The notes beneath the pieces were generated by a model. It made no database searches. It was given only the letters and a program-made list of their open reading frames with translations, and was not told the origin of the DNA. DNA of 64,000 nt, from the NCBI RefSeq assembly GCF_017868775.1, contig NZ_CP053381.1, positions 2,294,001 through 2,358,000 of the forward strand, written 5' to 3'. Below, in pieces: positions 11,067 through 19,956 of the stretch; positions within the stretch are counted from its first letter, which is position 1, and every line of letters starts with the position of its first letter. Position numbers and translations under genes: made by a program. The stretch is from Billgrantia sulfidoxydans. GTDB lineage: Bacteria; Pseudomonadota; Gammaproteobacteria; Pseudomonadales; Halomonadaceae.

Positions 11067-12950
11067 TTAGAATTCCGGGCCGATGGCGAAGTGCAGGCGC
11101 CACGAGTTCTCCTCGTCATCGAAGGGATGGGCGATGTCGAAGCGCACCGGCCCCACGGGGGAAATCCAGCGTACGCCGAGGCCGGCCCCGGTATTGAGGG
11201 CCTGCGGCCACCAGTCGTCGAAGGCATCCCCGCTGTCGACGAAGGCCGCCCCCCACCAGTTGCCGGTGACGCGGCGCTGGATCTCGACGCTGCCGGCCAG
11301 CATCTGCTGGCCGCCGCGCAGCAGGCCCTCTTCGTTGCGGGGCGCCAGGGTCTCGTAGCCGTAGCCGCGAACCGAACGATCGCCACCGGTGAAGAAACGC
11401 AGCGAGGGAGGGACCTTGGAGAAGTCGCTGGTCTCGATGGCGCCCAGGGCGAGACGAGTGACGAAGCGCAGATCGTCCCCCAGCATGCGTATCCACTCGG
11501 TATTGCCCGTCATGCGCAGGAAGTCGGCACCCGACCCCCAGGACGTGTCGGAATACTCGAAAGTGACGCGTTGGCGATCGCCCCAGGTGGGGAAGCGAGG
11601 ATCACGGGTCCGCACGCGCGACCAGCTCACCCCCGGGTAGTAGATGAAGACGCTCTCGTCCTCCCCGCCCTGGGTGAAGTCCTCGTAGGTAGCGCGCGCG
11701 AACAGGGTCTGCACCCAGCGGTTGTCGAACTCCCAGCGGCGAGCCAGCTCGACGGTCGCCTCGTTGGATCGCGTATCCTCGTTGTCGCGGTGGCGCAAGC
11801 CGTACTGGAAGCGGTACTGATCGCGCAGGGGGTCGTCGAGCGGCATCAGGTAGGTGCCGCTCAGCTGCTGTTCCGGCTGCGAGAGAAAGACGTCGTGCTC
11901 GAGGCTGTGACCATAGCGGTTGATCCACGGCTGGTTCCAGCCGAACTGCAGCCGCGGCCCGACATCGGTGGCGTAGCCGATGCCGGTCTCGAACTGGTGG
12001 CGATCGGCGGGATCCAGCGCCACGTCGATTGGCATGCTGGGGCGCTCGGGGGCATTGAGCCGCGCGGCGGCGTCCAGCGCCAAGGCGGAGAGCCGGGGGC
12101 CTGCGGTCATGGCCGTACGCGACGACGGCGCCTGCGGCAGCGCGGCGTCGCCCTCGGTTTCCACCACGTTCCACCAGCCCAGGGTCGGCGGCGCCAGGGC
12201 CAGCTCACGACGGGCATCGAGCCGGGGTCGCACACTGACCGAGCTGAACCAGTTGGTCTGCCCCAGGCGCTGGGCATAGAGCGCCACCTGACTGGCCCGA
12301 TAGGGCTCGCCGGGCTCGAAGGGTGCCAGGTTGCGCAAACGCTCCTCGACGATGTGGCTGCCGCGAATGGCGATGTCGCCGAAGGCGTAGCGCTGCCCGC
12401 TGTCGAGGGTGAGATAGAGCCTGGCACTCTGGTCGAAGGGCCGCACCTCCATGCGCCGGTCGGTGAAGGACCAGTCGAAGTAGCCGCGCTCGAGCGCGAG
12501 ATTGGCCAGCCGGCTGCGCATGCGATCCCAGGGCGCATGCACCAAAGGGTCCCCCTCTTTCAGCGGGAAGGCGCCCAAGGTGTCGTCGAACGGCTCGTCC
12601 CCGGCAGCCTCGCCTTCGAGGCGAACGTCGAGAACCTCGATCACCACCCGGGGGCCGGGGTCGATGGCGAGGCTGACGTAGCGCGGGGGATCCTGTTCAT
12701 CGAGCCGTGGGCGCACCCGCGGCTCGTAGTAGCCATAGACGCGCATGGCCTCGCGCGTGCGGCGTACCGCCTCGCCTTCCAGACGACGGCGGTCATACTG
12801 CGCAGCATCCAGATCGTCGAGATAGTAACGAACGTTGTCGGCAACGTCGCCTTCCAGTCCGTCGATACGTGCCTCGAGTGCCAGCGCTCCATGCACCATG
12901 CCGAGACACAGGGCCGCCGCCCCCATGCGTGAGATCACGCCTCTTCCCAT
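11067..12950 (-). CDS. tamA: TamA, Omp85-family outer membrane assembly factor
   Basis: TamA is a 16-strand outer membrane barrel with POTRA domains that pairs with TamB. I choose ATG at 12950 (GGGAAG upstream), giving 627 residues with a cleavable signal peptide ending near ALALEA; an upstream in-frame start would add 13 residues before it. After the signal come about three POTRA domains (to roughly residue 260) and then the barrel, with the Omp85 signature seen as GGDRSVRGYGYE and the typical C-terminal strand ending HFAIGPEF, a final Phe recognised by the Bam machinery. tamB follows directly. A gene for a coiled-coil membrane protein ends 53 bases upstream and may belong to the same transcript. 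Confidence 0.93.
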   Translation of the reverse strand: MGRGVISRMGAAALCLGMVHGALALEARIDGLEGDVADNVRYYLDDLDAAQYDRRRLEGEAVRRTREAMRVYGYYEPRVRPRLDEQDPPRYVSLAIDPGPRVVIEVLDVRLEGEAAGDEPFDDTLGAFPLKEGDPLVHAPWDRMRSRLANLALERGYFDWSFTDRRMEVRPFDQSARLYLTLDSGQRYAFGDIAIRGSHIVEERLRNLAPFEPGEPYRASQVALYAQRLGQTNWFSSVSVRPRLDARRELALAPPTLGWWNVVETEGDAALPQAPSSRTAMTAGPRLSALALDAAARLNAPERPSMPIDVALDPADRHQFETGIGYATDVGPRLQFGWNQPWINRYGHSLEHDVFLSQPEQQLSGTYLMPLDDPLRDQYRFQYGLRHRDNEDTRSNEATVELARRWEFDNRWVQTLFARATYEDFTQGGEDESVFIYYPGVSWSRVRTRDPRFPTWGDRQRVTFEYSDTSWGSGADFLRMTGNTEWIRMLGDDLRFVTRLALGAIETSDFSKVPPSLRFFTGGDRSVRGYGYETLAPRNEEGLLRGGQQMLAGSVEIQRRVTGNWWGAAFVDSGDAFDDWWPQALNTGAGLGVRWISPVGPVRFDIAHPFDDEENSWRLHFAIGPEF

Positions 12951-13003
12951 ATTCACGGCTTCCCGACTTGACTCTCGCCCGGCCCGCACCTGGGCCAGGC
13001 AGA

Positions 13004-13921
13004 TTACCGCAGGGCTTCCAGTCCTGCGCTGAGTGACAGCTGCTCCTGACGCAGCTCACGGAGCTCGGCCTCCATCGAGGTCAAGCGCCCCCTCAGGGTC
13101 TCGATGTCCTGGGCGGCATCGCCGCGCTCGGCAACCGCCTCGAGCTCGCCGGACAGCTCGTCGAGGCGCTCCTGCAGGGCCGCTTCCCGTGTCGCGAAGC
13201 TTTCCTCCAGCGCGGCAAGCTCCTGTTCGACGAGCTGCCGGACTTGCTGATCCGTGCTGTCGAACCGCTCATCGAACGATGCTCTCACGCCCTGCTGGCT
13301 TTCCGCCAGCTCCTCCTGCTGAGAGCGCAATTCGTCAAGGCGCTGGCCGTGGCGCTCGCTGGCCTCGGCCAGCGCCTCGACCCTGGCGGCCAAGGCGTTG
13401 CGCCCCTCCTCGCCGGCACTTTCCAGCGAGTCGAGGGAGGCGCGTACCGCCACCAGCAGGGCATTACGATCCTCGGCCTCCTCGGCCAGCCGCCCGAGCC
13501 TGGCCGACACGTCATCGACACGTTCGTCGAGCGCCTCGAACCGAGAGGCGTCCCCTTCGCTGACCTGCTGGACCTCGACCTCCAGCCCCGCCATGCGTGC
13601 CACGATCGACTCGGCATGCTCCTCGGTGGAGGAGAGACGCGACTCGATGTTCTCCAGACGATCGCCGCGCCCCTCTTCCGCATCGAAGCGGGCATGGACG
13701 TTGGACATCTCGGCGGAAACTTGCTGCAGCTGGGCATTCAACCGTTCGCGCTCCTGCCAACCCAGCCATATCGCCACGAGCAGCAGGGCCAGAAGCAGCA
13801 GTACGGCGAACTTCAGTGGCCACAGGCGTGGTTGCGGTTGGGAAGGACGGCGCGGCCTTGTCAGGCTGGAATCCGGATCGGGCACGATGGGACGTCGCTC
13901 GGAGGGACGCGCTTCGGGCAT
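13004..13921 (-). CDS. Unrecognised single-pass membrane protein with long coiled coil
   Basis: I do not recognise this gene. The 305-residue product starts at ATG 13921 after AAGGAG. Residues 1-33 are basic and proline-rich, a single membrane helix lies at about 36-53 (FAVLLLLALLLVAIWLGW), and nearly all the rest (57-305) is a heptad-patterned, Glu/Arg/Ala-rich coiled coil with very few aromatic residues. The topology is probably N-in, with the coil in the periplasm. It sits 53 bases upstream of tamA and downstream of the galU and Ugd-like genes on the same strand. A structural or spacing role in the envelope is a guess from context; a remote similarity to other coiled-coil proteins would carry little information. 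Confidence 0.75.
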   Translation of the reverse strand: MPEARPSERRPIVPDPDSSLTRPRRPSQPQPRLWPLKFAVLLLLALLLVAIWLGWQERERLNAQLQQVSAEMSNVHARFDAEEGRGDRLENIESRLSSTEEHAESIVARMAGLEVEVQQVSEGDASRFEALDERVDDVSARLGRLAEEAEDRNALLVAVRASLDSLESAGEEGRNALAARVEALAEASERHGQRLDELRSQQEELAESQQGVRASFDERFDSTDQQVRQLVEQELAALEESFATREAALQERLDELSGELEAVAERGDAAQDIETLRGRLTSMEAELRELRQEQLSLSAGLEALR

Positions 13922-13999
13922 GTCAAGCTCCTTGTGGGCAGATGCGGCAGGCGCCTGTCCATTGTAAGCAGGTCAAGCACCTGCGCGCACACTGCTGCC

Positions 14000-15319
14000 T
14001 CAACGCGTCGCCGGCCGCTCTCGCGCATCCGCGCGGCGACCGATGCCCCGGTAGGTCAGTCCCCAGCTGGCCACGTGGTTGGGGTCGTAGATATTGCGGC
14101 CATCGAGCAGCAGACGCTCGCGCAGCAGCTCGGCCAGGCGCGGCCAGTCCGGGTTCCAGTAGTGCTTCCATTCGGTGACCAGCATCAGTGCATCGGCACC
14201 CTCGCAGGCGGCATAGGGGTCGCCGTCGAACAGCGACAGCAACGGATGGTCGCCCACGGCGGCGTGCAATGCCGGGGTCGCCGCCGGATCGTGCAGTCGC
14301 ACCCGCACGCCCTGGGCCCAGAGCGCTTCGAGCAGCGTGAGCACCGGGGCGTGATCGATGCGCGCCGAGCCCGGCTTGAAGGCGGCCCCCCAGATCGCCA
14401 GGGTGCGCCCCTCGAGCTGGCCCTGGAAGTGGGTCCAGAGCTTGCGGAAGAGCGTCTCCTTCTTCTGCTCGTTGATGTCCAGCACCTGCTCGAGCAGCGC
14501 CGAGTGACGCCCGCTGGCCTCCTGCACGTCGGCCAGGCGCATCAGGTCGCGCGAGAAATGCGGTCCGCCGAAGCCGCAGCCGGGATAGAGGTACTCGTAG
14601 CCGATTCGCGAATCCGCCCCCATGCCTTGGCGTACGTATTCCACGTCGACCCCCAGGCTGTCGGCGAGCCCCGCGATCTCATTCATGTAGCTGATCCGCG
14701 TGGCCAGCATGCCGATCGTCGCCAGCTTGGTCAGTTCGGCAGCCCGGCGCGGCATCAACTGGATCACGTCGCGGCGACGATTGAAGGCACGCAGCAGTTC
14801 GCGCACCTGGGTCTCGGCCTGCTCGTCGTCGCAGCCCAGCAGCCAGCGGCCCGGACGGGTGAAGCTGGCCCACGCCCGCCCCTCCTCGATCATGTCGACC
14901 AGGGCCACCGCGCGCCGCGCGCCGCTCTCCAGGCGCGCCTCCAGCCGCTCGGTCTCGCCGACGGGAAAGGTCGAGTTGTTGACCAGGGTCAGCGGGCCCG
15001 GTTCGCGCGAGGCGACCCGGGCGACCAGGTCACCGGCTTCCTCGCGCTGCTCAGGCGACAGCGCGAGCCAGAGGATGTCGACACCTTGCGGCGAGGTGTC
15101 GGTTCCACCCTCCCCGTTGGCCAGGTGCAGGGTCCCCTGCTCCAGCCCCTCCTCGAGGCGGTCGAGCAGGTCCGGCTCCCGGCGCAGCCAGTCGGCCTTG
15201 CTGAGCGATGGCCAACGCATGCTCTCGTGCGGCACCCAACGCACCTGATGGCCGACCCAGGAGAGTGCGGCGGCGGCTGTCGCCGCCGCCAGCTCACTGC
15301 CATGTATCTCGATGCGCAT
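14000..15319 (-). CDS. Divergent UDP-glucose/GDP-mannose dehydrogenase-like protein lacking catalytic Cys
   Basis: The 439-residue protein aligns along its length with UDP-glucose 6-dehydrogenase: central helix AELTKLATIGMLATRISYMNE (split here at Lys198), the GFGG segment at 249-252, and a C-terminal AFKPGSARIDHAPVL region. Key residues are lost. The family motif GGSCFPKD reads GGPHFSRD, so the catalytic Cys is His254; the active-site Asn (family N, four residues after the Lys) is Ile202; and the N-terminal GxGxxG of the dinucleotide fold is degraded to GSELAA. Cys248 lies nearby in PGCGFGG. It may be inactive or do another job. The ATG at 15319 has AGGTGA six bases upstream; GTG at 15328, overlapping the galU stop, is the alternative. 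It follows galU directly and is surely co-transcribed with it. Confidence 0.8.
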   Translation of the reverse strand: MRIEIHGSELAAATAAAALSWVGHQVRWVPHESMRWPSLSKADWLRREPDLLDRLEEGLEQGTLHLANGEGGTDTSPQGVDILWLALSPEQREEAGDLVARVASREPGPLTLVNNSTFPVGETERLEARLESGARRAVALVDMIEEGRAWASFTRPGRWLLGCDDEQAETQVRELLRAFNRRRDVIQLMPRRAAELTKLATIGMLATRISYMNEIAGLADSLGVDVEYVRQGMGADSRIGYEYLYPGCGFGGPHFSRDLMRLADVQEASGRHSALLEQVLDINEQKKETLFRKLWTHFQGQLEGRTLAIWGAAFKPGSARIDHAPVLTLLEALWAQGVRVRLHDPAATPALHAAVGDHPLLSLFDGDPYAACEGADALMLVTEWKHYWNPDWPRLAELLRERLLLDGRNIYDPNHVASWGLTYRGIGRRADARERPATR

Positions 15320-15324
15320 GACGC

Positions 15325-16215
15325 TCACCTCGCCTGGCTATAGCGGGCCAGCAGCTCGCGGAAGCCTTCGCCGAAGCGCGGGTGACGGCGGCCATAGACC
15401 AGCGTGGCCTCGAGATAGCCGAGCTGATGCCCGCAGTCGTAGGTCTTGCCGCGCATGCGCCAGGCATCGACACCGTCGCGCTGACGCAGCGTCTCGATGG
15501 CGTCGGTCAACTGGATCTCGTCGCCGGCGCCGGGGGGCGTCTCGGCCAGCAGGGGAAAGATGCTGCCCGGTAGCACGTAGCGACCGATCACCGCCAGGTT
15601 GGAGGGCGCCTCCTCGCGAGCAGGCTTCTCGACCACGCCGGCCAGCGGACAGGCATTGCCGGCAGTCGGAGCCTCGCCTTGGGGACTCACGATGCCGTAC
15701 TTGTGCACGTTCTCCCAGGGCACCTCCTCGACCATCAGCTGCGAGCGCCCGGTCGCCTCGAAGGCCTCGAGCATGCCGGCGAGGTCGTTGCGCTCGAGTC
15801 CCTCGTCGTCGACCAGCACGTCGGGCAGCAGCACCGCGAAAGGCTCGTCGTCGCCGATGACGGGGCGCGCGCAGAGCACGGCATGCCCCAACCCCAGCGG
15901 CTCGTGCTGGCGCACGCTGATGATGTTGACGTCGGCGGGCACGATGGCACGCAGCTCGTCGAGCAGCTCCTGCTTGTTCTTGGCCTCGAGCGTTGCCTCG
16001 AGTTCGTAGTGAGTGTCGAAGTGGTTCTCGATGGCGCTCTTGCTGGCGTGGGTCACCAGCACGATGTCACGGATACCGGCCTTCACCGCCTCGTTGACCA
16101 CGTACTGGATCACGGGACGGTCGACGATCGTGATCATCTCCTTGGGAATTGCCTTGGAAGCCGGCAGGCAGCGGGTGCCGAAACCGGCCACGGGCAGTAC
16201 GGCCTTGCGGATCAT
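15325..16215 (-). CDS. galU: UTP-glucose-1-phosphate uridylyltransferase
   Basis: GalU makes UDP-glucose from UTP and glucose-1-phosphate for lipopolysaccharide, exopolysaccharide and periplasmic glucan synthesis. The 296-residue protein has the nucleotidyltransferase N terminus KAVLPVAGFGTRCLPASKAIP followed by KEMITIVDRP, the Asp-containing VLLPDVLVDD metal site, and VEKP of the sugar site. The start at 16215 follows AAGGAAGG. The stop overlaps the alternative GTG start of the Ugd-like gene, so translation is probably coupled. The pairing with a dehydrogenase-like gene is the usual UDP-glucuronate arrangement, but here the partner looks inactive. Confidence 0.95.
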   Translation of the reverse strand: MIRKAVLPVAGFGTRCLPASKAIPKEMITIVDRPVIQYVVNEAVKAGIRDIVLVTHASKSAIENHFDTHYELEATLEAKNKQELLDELRAIVPADVNIISVRQHEPLGLGHAVLCARPVIGDDEPFAVLLPDVLVDDEGLERNDLAGMLEAFEATGRSQLMVEEVPWENVHKYGIVSPQGEAPTAGNACPLAGVVEKPAREEAPSNLAVIGRYVLPGSIFPLLAETPPGAGDEIQLTDAIETLRQRDGVDAWRMRGKTYDCGHQLGYLEATLVYGRRHPRFGEGFRELLARYSQAR

Positions 16216-16378
16216 GGGTGCCTTCCTTGTCGGTTGATGAATGGACGTGAACGATACTCCCCGGGCCGGTCCTTGATTCCGTCATGGGAAAGCCCGGGCA
16301 GCTACGGGTACAATGTGCATGATACCGAAGGTAAAGAATGTTGCCAGGGTGCCGGACCAATTGACACGGAGAGACCAC

Positions 16379-17098
16379 ATGAGCGCTACCCTCCACCACA
16401 ATGTCGACCAGGGCGAGATCGCCAAGTTCGAGGCCCTGGCCAGCCGCTGGTGGGATCCGCACAGCGAGTTCAAGCCGCTGCACGACATCAATCCGCTGCG
16501 CCTGGACTTCATTGACGCCCGCTGTGGCCTGGCCGGCCGCGAGGTGCTCGACGTGGGCTGCGGCGGCGGCATTCTGGCCGAGGCCATGGCGCACCGCGGC
16601 GCGCGGGTCACCGGCATCGACATGGGCGAGGCGCCGCTTGGCGTGGCACGCCTGCATGCCCGGGAGAGCGGCGTCGAGGTCGCGTATCGCCAGGCCAGCG
16701 CCGAGGCCATGGCCGCCGAGCACCCGGGCAAGTTCGACGTGATCACCTGCATGGAGATGCTCGAGCACGTGCCCGACCCCGGCTCGGTGATCCAGGCCTG
16801 TGCCACCCTGGTCAAGCCCGGCGGCCACCTGTTCTTCTCGACCATCAACCGCAACCCCAAGGCCTATGCCCTGGCCATCGTCGGCGCCGAGTACCTGCTG
16901 CAGATGCTGCCCCGCGGTACCCATGAGTATCGCAAGTTCATCCGCCCTTCCGAGCTGGCCGGCTGGTGTCGCGAACACGGGCTTGCCGTTCGCGAGCAGA
17001 GCGGACTGGTCTACAACCCGCTGACGCGCCGCTATCGCCTCTCGCCGCGGGACGTCTCGGTCAACTACCTGATGCACTGCCGCCGGGAGCCGGCATGA
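16379..17098 (+). CDS. ubiG: Ubiquinone biosynthesis O-methyltransferase UbiG
   Basis: UbiG carries out both O-methylation steps of ubiquinone synthesis with S-adenosylmethionine. The ATG at 16379 follows GGAGA and gives 239 residues, the usual size. The family N terminus ([20 protein letters not shown]) is present, the SAM motif I is [13 protein letters not shown] at about 58-70, and motif post-I ends in GIDMGE. A candidate -10 box TACAAT stands at about 16309-16314 without a good -35. The stop overlaps the mupP start (ATGA), so the two genes are translationally coupled, as in Pseudomonas. Confidence 0.95.
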   Translation: MSATLHHNVDQGEIAKFEALASRWWDPHSEFKPLHDINPLRLDFIDARCGLAGREVLDVGCGGGILAEAMAHRGARVTGIDMGEAPLGVARLHARESGVEVAYRQASAEAMAAEHPGKFDVITCMEMLEHVPDPGSVIQACATLVKPGGHLFFSTINRNPKAYALAIVGAEYLLQMLPRGTHEYRKFIRPSELAGWCREHGLAVREQSGLVYNPLTRRYRLSPRDVSVNYLMHCRREPA

Positions 17099-17757
17099 CA
17101 GCTTCGCCCCATGCCCTGCTGTTCGACCTCGACGGCACGCTGGTCGACACGGCCCCGGACCTGGCCCGCGCCACCAATGCCCTGCGCGCCCACCATGGCC
17201 TCGCGCCGCTGCCCTACCCGCTGATTCGCGCCCAGGTGTCGAACGGTGGCAGTGCCCTGGTCACCCTGGCGCTGGGGATCGAGCCGGCGCACCAGGACCA
17301 CGACGCGGCGCGTCAGTTCCTGCTCGACGCCTATGGCCAGGCCGTGGCGGAAGAGAGCTGCCTGTTCCCCCACCTCGACCGGCTGCTGGCCAGCTGGGAA
17401 GCGGGGAGCCGCCCCTGGGGCATCGTTACCAACAAGCCCCGCGCCTATGCGGCGCCGCTCGTCGAGGCGCTGGGTCTGGCACCGGGCGCGCTGCTGTGTG
17501 CCGATGACCTGCCGCAGCGCAAGCCGGCGCCGGAACCGCTATGGGCCGCCGCCGAACAGCTGGGCGTACCGGCCTCGCAGTGCTGGTACATCGGCGATCA
17601 CCTGCGCGACATGCAGGCGGCCCGCGCCGCCGGCATGGTCGCGGTGGCCGTCGGCTACGGCTACATCGAGGAGGGAGACGACTACCGGGAGTGGCCGGCC
17701 GACTGCTGGTTCGAGACCTGCGAGAAACTGGTCGAAGCCCTGCTGGAGCCTGCCTGA
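17095..17757 (+). CDS. mupP: HAD phosphatase, probable N-acetylmuramic acid 6-phosphate phosphatase MupP
   Basis: A 220-residue HAD-superfamily phosphatase: motif [11 protein letters not shown] (Asp11, Asp13), motif II in GIVTNKP, motif III Lys in QRKPAP, motif [12 protein letters not shown]. By sequence alone it could be a phosphoglycolate phosphatase (Gph). The gene position decides: in Pseudomonas the mupP gene lies directly after ubiG and next to yciK, and both neighbours are here. MupP dephosphorylates MurNAc-6-phosphate in the peptidoglycan recycling route that bypasses de novo UDP-MurNAc synthesis and confers fosfomycin tolerance. The ATG at 17095 overlaps the ubiG stop. yciK is convergent, unlike Pseudomonas. 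Confidence 0.82.
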   Translation: MTASPHALLFDLDGTLVDTAPDLARATNALRAHHGLAPLPYPLIRAQVSNGGSALVTLALGIEPAHQDHDAARQFLLDAYGQAVAEESCLFPHLDRLLASWEAGSRPWGIVTNKPRAYAAPLVEALGLAPGALLCADDLPQRKPAPEPLWAAAEQLGVPASQCWYIGDHLRDMQAARAAGMVAVAVGYGYIEEGDDYREWPADCWFETCEKLVEALLEPA

Positions 17758-17789
17758 GACGCCCCAGGCAGTCCCGCGCAGCCATTTGC

Positions 17790-18548
17790 TTACCTAGGCG
17801 GCTGGGCGTCGAAGCGCTCGCCGTTGTGCCCTTTGCTCTCCGGCCCCATCAGCCACAGGTAGGTCGGCATGATCGCTTCCGGCGTGCGCAGGGTATTCGG
17901 GTCTTCTGCCGGGTAGGCATTGACACGCATCGCCGTACGGGTCGCCCCGGGATTGAGCGAATTGACGCGCAGCGTACCCAGGTGCTCGACCTCGTCGGCG
18001 AGGACTTCCATGAAGCCCTCGGTGGCGAACTTGGACACCGCGTAGGCCCCCCAGAACGCCCGCCCCTTGCGCCCGACGCTGGATGAGGTGAAGACCACCG
18101 AGGCATCGGGCGAGGCCTGCAGCAGCGGCAGCAGGGCCTGGGTCATCCAGATCGGCCCGTTGAAATTGACCTGCATCACCTGCTCCCACAGCTCCGGGTT
18201 GTACTGCTCGAACGGCGTGATGCGACCCAGCAGCCCCGCGTTGTGCAGGATGCCGTCGAGCCGGCCGAACTCCCTGTCCAGGGTCTCGGCCATGTCATGG
18301 TAGTCCTTGTGCGTGGCGCCCTCGAAGTTGAGCGGGAAGATGGCCGGCTGGGGGCCGCCGGCGGCCTCGATCTCGTCGTAGACCTTCTCCAGCTTGGCGA
18401 TGGTGCGGCCCAGCAGGATCACGGTGGCACCGTGTCGAGCGAAGGCCAATGCCGCCGCCCGACCGATACCGTCGCCGGCCCCCGTCACGAGGATGATGCG
18501 ATCGGCGAGCAGGTCGGCCGGTGCCACGTAGTCGATCTTGCAGGTCAT
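17790..18548 (-). CDS. yciK: YciK-family short-chain oxidoreductase
   Basis: A 252-residue SDR protein of the YciK family, whose substrate is not established. Visible are the NAD(P) site VTGAGDGIGRAAAL, the NAG motif (HNAGLLG) and the active-site Ser in FTSSSVG with Tyr-x3-Lys in YAVSK. AAGGAG precedes the ATG at 18548. It lies 27 bases after cpoB on the same strand, so it is probably the last gene of the tol-pal transcript, and it ends facing mupP. Confidence 0.88.
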   Translation of the reverse strand: MTCKIDYVAPADLLADRIILVTGAGDGIGRAAALAFARHGATVILLGRTIAKLEKVYDEIEAAGGPQPAIFPLNFEGATHKDYHDMAETLDREFGRLDGILHNAGLLGRITPFEQYNPELWEQVMQVNFNGPIWMTQALLPLLQASPDASVVFTSSSVGRKGRAFWGAYAVSKFATEGFMEVLADEVEHLGTLRVNSLNPGATRTAMRVNAYPAEDPNTLRTPEAIMPTYLWLMGPESKGHNGERFDAQPPR

Positions 18549-18575
18549 CTTGGCTCCTTGGACGAGACCAGTCCG

Positions 18576-19346
18576 CTACAGGGACTGGCGCAGGAAATCG
18601 TTGGCAAGCCCCGCCGCGCTGGAGTCGGGGTAATCGTCACGCACGCGCTCGAGCAGCCCACGACTCTCCTCGAGTTCGCCCTGACGCGCCTTGATCAGGC
18701 CGAGCTTGTAGAGCGCATCGGGCACCTTGCTGCTCTGCGAGAAGTTGTCGATGACCTGGCGAAAGGCGGCTTCCGCCTGGTCCAGGTTGGCTTCCGCCGA
18801 GTGCAGCTCGCCCAGCCAGTAGTAGCCGTTGGCGGTCAGGTTGGTATCGGGGTAGTCGGTGACGAAGGCTTCGAAGGCCTGGATGGCCTCGGCGAACTCC
18901 CGCGACTGGACGCGAGCGAAGGCGGCCTGGTAGGCGGCCTGGGCGTCGGGGCTGTTGCCGCTTGGCGAGGGGGTCTGCGCCACCTGGCGGGCCGACTCCT
19001 GATCGACCTGCGGGTTGGCCTCGATGCCGGCGCTGCCGGCCATCAGCCGCTCGTCGAGATCGAGGTACTGCTGGCGGGTCTGGTTGCGCAGCTGCTCGAG
19101 CTGGTGGCGCAGTTCCTCGATCTGTCCGCGCAGCTGCTGAATCTCGCGCTGATGCTCCTGCAGCTGGTTGTACATCACCAGACTGCCGCCGGCCTCCTCG
19201 CGCACCTCGGCCTGTTCGAGGAACCCCCGCGGCTGTGCGGTGCGGTCTTCGACGATCGGGCGCTGCTGGGCTTCTACAAGGCTCATCACGGACAGCGGGA
19301 GCACCAGGGCTCCCGCGCCGCACAGCCTTTTCAGACTGTGTCTCAT
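18576..19346 (-). CDS. cpoB: CpoB (YbgF), Tol-Pal associated periplasmic coordinator
   Basis: CpoB is a periplasmic protein that links Tol-Pal function with septal peptidoglycan synthesis through PBP1B and TolA. The 256-residue protein has a signal peptide (cleavage near residue 26, VEAQQ), an N-terminal coiled coil at about 58-95 (QLQEHQREIQQLRGQIEEL) that makes trimers, a linker, and C-terminal TPR repeats from about 135. TGGAGTG precedes the ATG at 19346. It follows pal by 36 bases as in most gammaproteobacteria. Confidence 0.93.
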   Translation of the reverse strand: MRHSLKRLCGAGALVLPLSVMSLVEAQQRPIVEDRTAQPRGFLEQAEVREEAGGSLVMYNQLQEHQREIQQLRGQIEELRHQLEQLRNQTRQQYLDLDERLMAGSAGIEANPQVDQESARQVAQTPSPSGNSPDAQAAYQAAFARVQSREFAEAIQAFEAFVTDYPDTNLTANGYYWLGELHSAEANLDQAEAAFRQVIDNFSQSSKVPDALYKLGLIKARQGELEESRGLLERVRDDYPDSSAAGLANDFLRQSL

Positions 19347-19382
19347 GCTTCACTCCATTGGCGCACGTCGGCGCCAGTTCGC

Positions 19383-19919
19383 TCAGTAGGCAAACACGAC
19401 GCGGCGGTTCTGGGCATGAGCATCGTCGCTGTTGCCACGTGCAGCCAGGCGCTCCTCGCCATAGCTCACCACCTCGAACTGGGACGGGGAGACGCCCTGC
19501 ACCTCGAGGAAACGCTTCACCGCGTTGGCACGACGCTCACCCAGCGCCATGTTGTACTCGCGGGTGCCGCGCTCGTCGGTGTGGCCCTGCAGCACGACGC
19601 GTGCATTGCTATTGGAACGCAGATAGCGCGCATGCGACACCAGCACCGATTCGAATTCCGGACGGATGCTGTCGCGGTCGAAGTCGAAATAGATGGTGCG
19701 AACTTCCGGGATGCGGCCGTCGGCCTGCTGGCCGGAACGGTCGCCGCTGACGCCGGAGCCGCTGACCTGGCCCGAGCCGGCCGTTCCGGTCCCGACGCCG
19801 CCATTGGCGCCCGTGCCATCCATGGACCCGTCACGGCTTCCCCCGGTGCTCGAACAGCCGGCAACCAGAGCCAGGGACAGGGCAATTGCCAGGATTCTGG
19901 CATGCGACTTGAATTGCAT
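19383..19919 (-). CDS. pal: Pal, peptidoglycan-associated outer membrane lipoprotein
   Basis: Pal anchors the outer membrane to peptidoglycan and is moved by the Tol complex during cell division. The ATG at 19919 after GAGGAG gives 178 residues; an upstream frame extension is ignored because the lipoprotein signal begins here. The lipobox is LVAGC with Cys22. A Gly/Ser-rich linker with many GSG-type repeats (about 25-68) leads to the OmpA-like domain, with the diaminopimelate-binding stretch around HTDERGTREYN. The linker is longer and more glycine-rich than in E. coli Pal. Gene order tolB-pal-cpoB is standard. Confidence 0.95.
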   Translation of the reverse strand: MQFKSHARILAIALSLALVAGCSSTGGSRDGSMDGTGANGGVGTGTAGSGQVSGSGVSGDRSGQQADGRIPEVRTIYFDFDRDSIRPEFESVLVSHARYLRSNSNARVVLQGHTDERGTREYNMALGERRANAVKRFLEVQGVSPSQFEVVSYGEERLAARGNSDDAHAQNRRVVFAY

Positions 19920-19956
19920 CGTCAAACTCCTCACAGGATTCGAATGACACGTACCA

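Noticed and set aside
13244..15343. A 699-codon plus-strand open frame opposite the coiled-coil and Ugd-like genes
   Set aside because: It spans two real minus-strand genes and the gap between them, with shadow-type composition.
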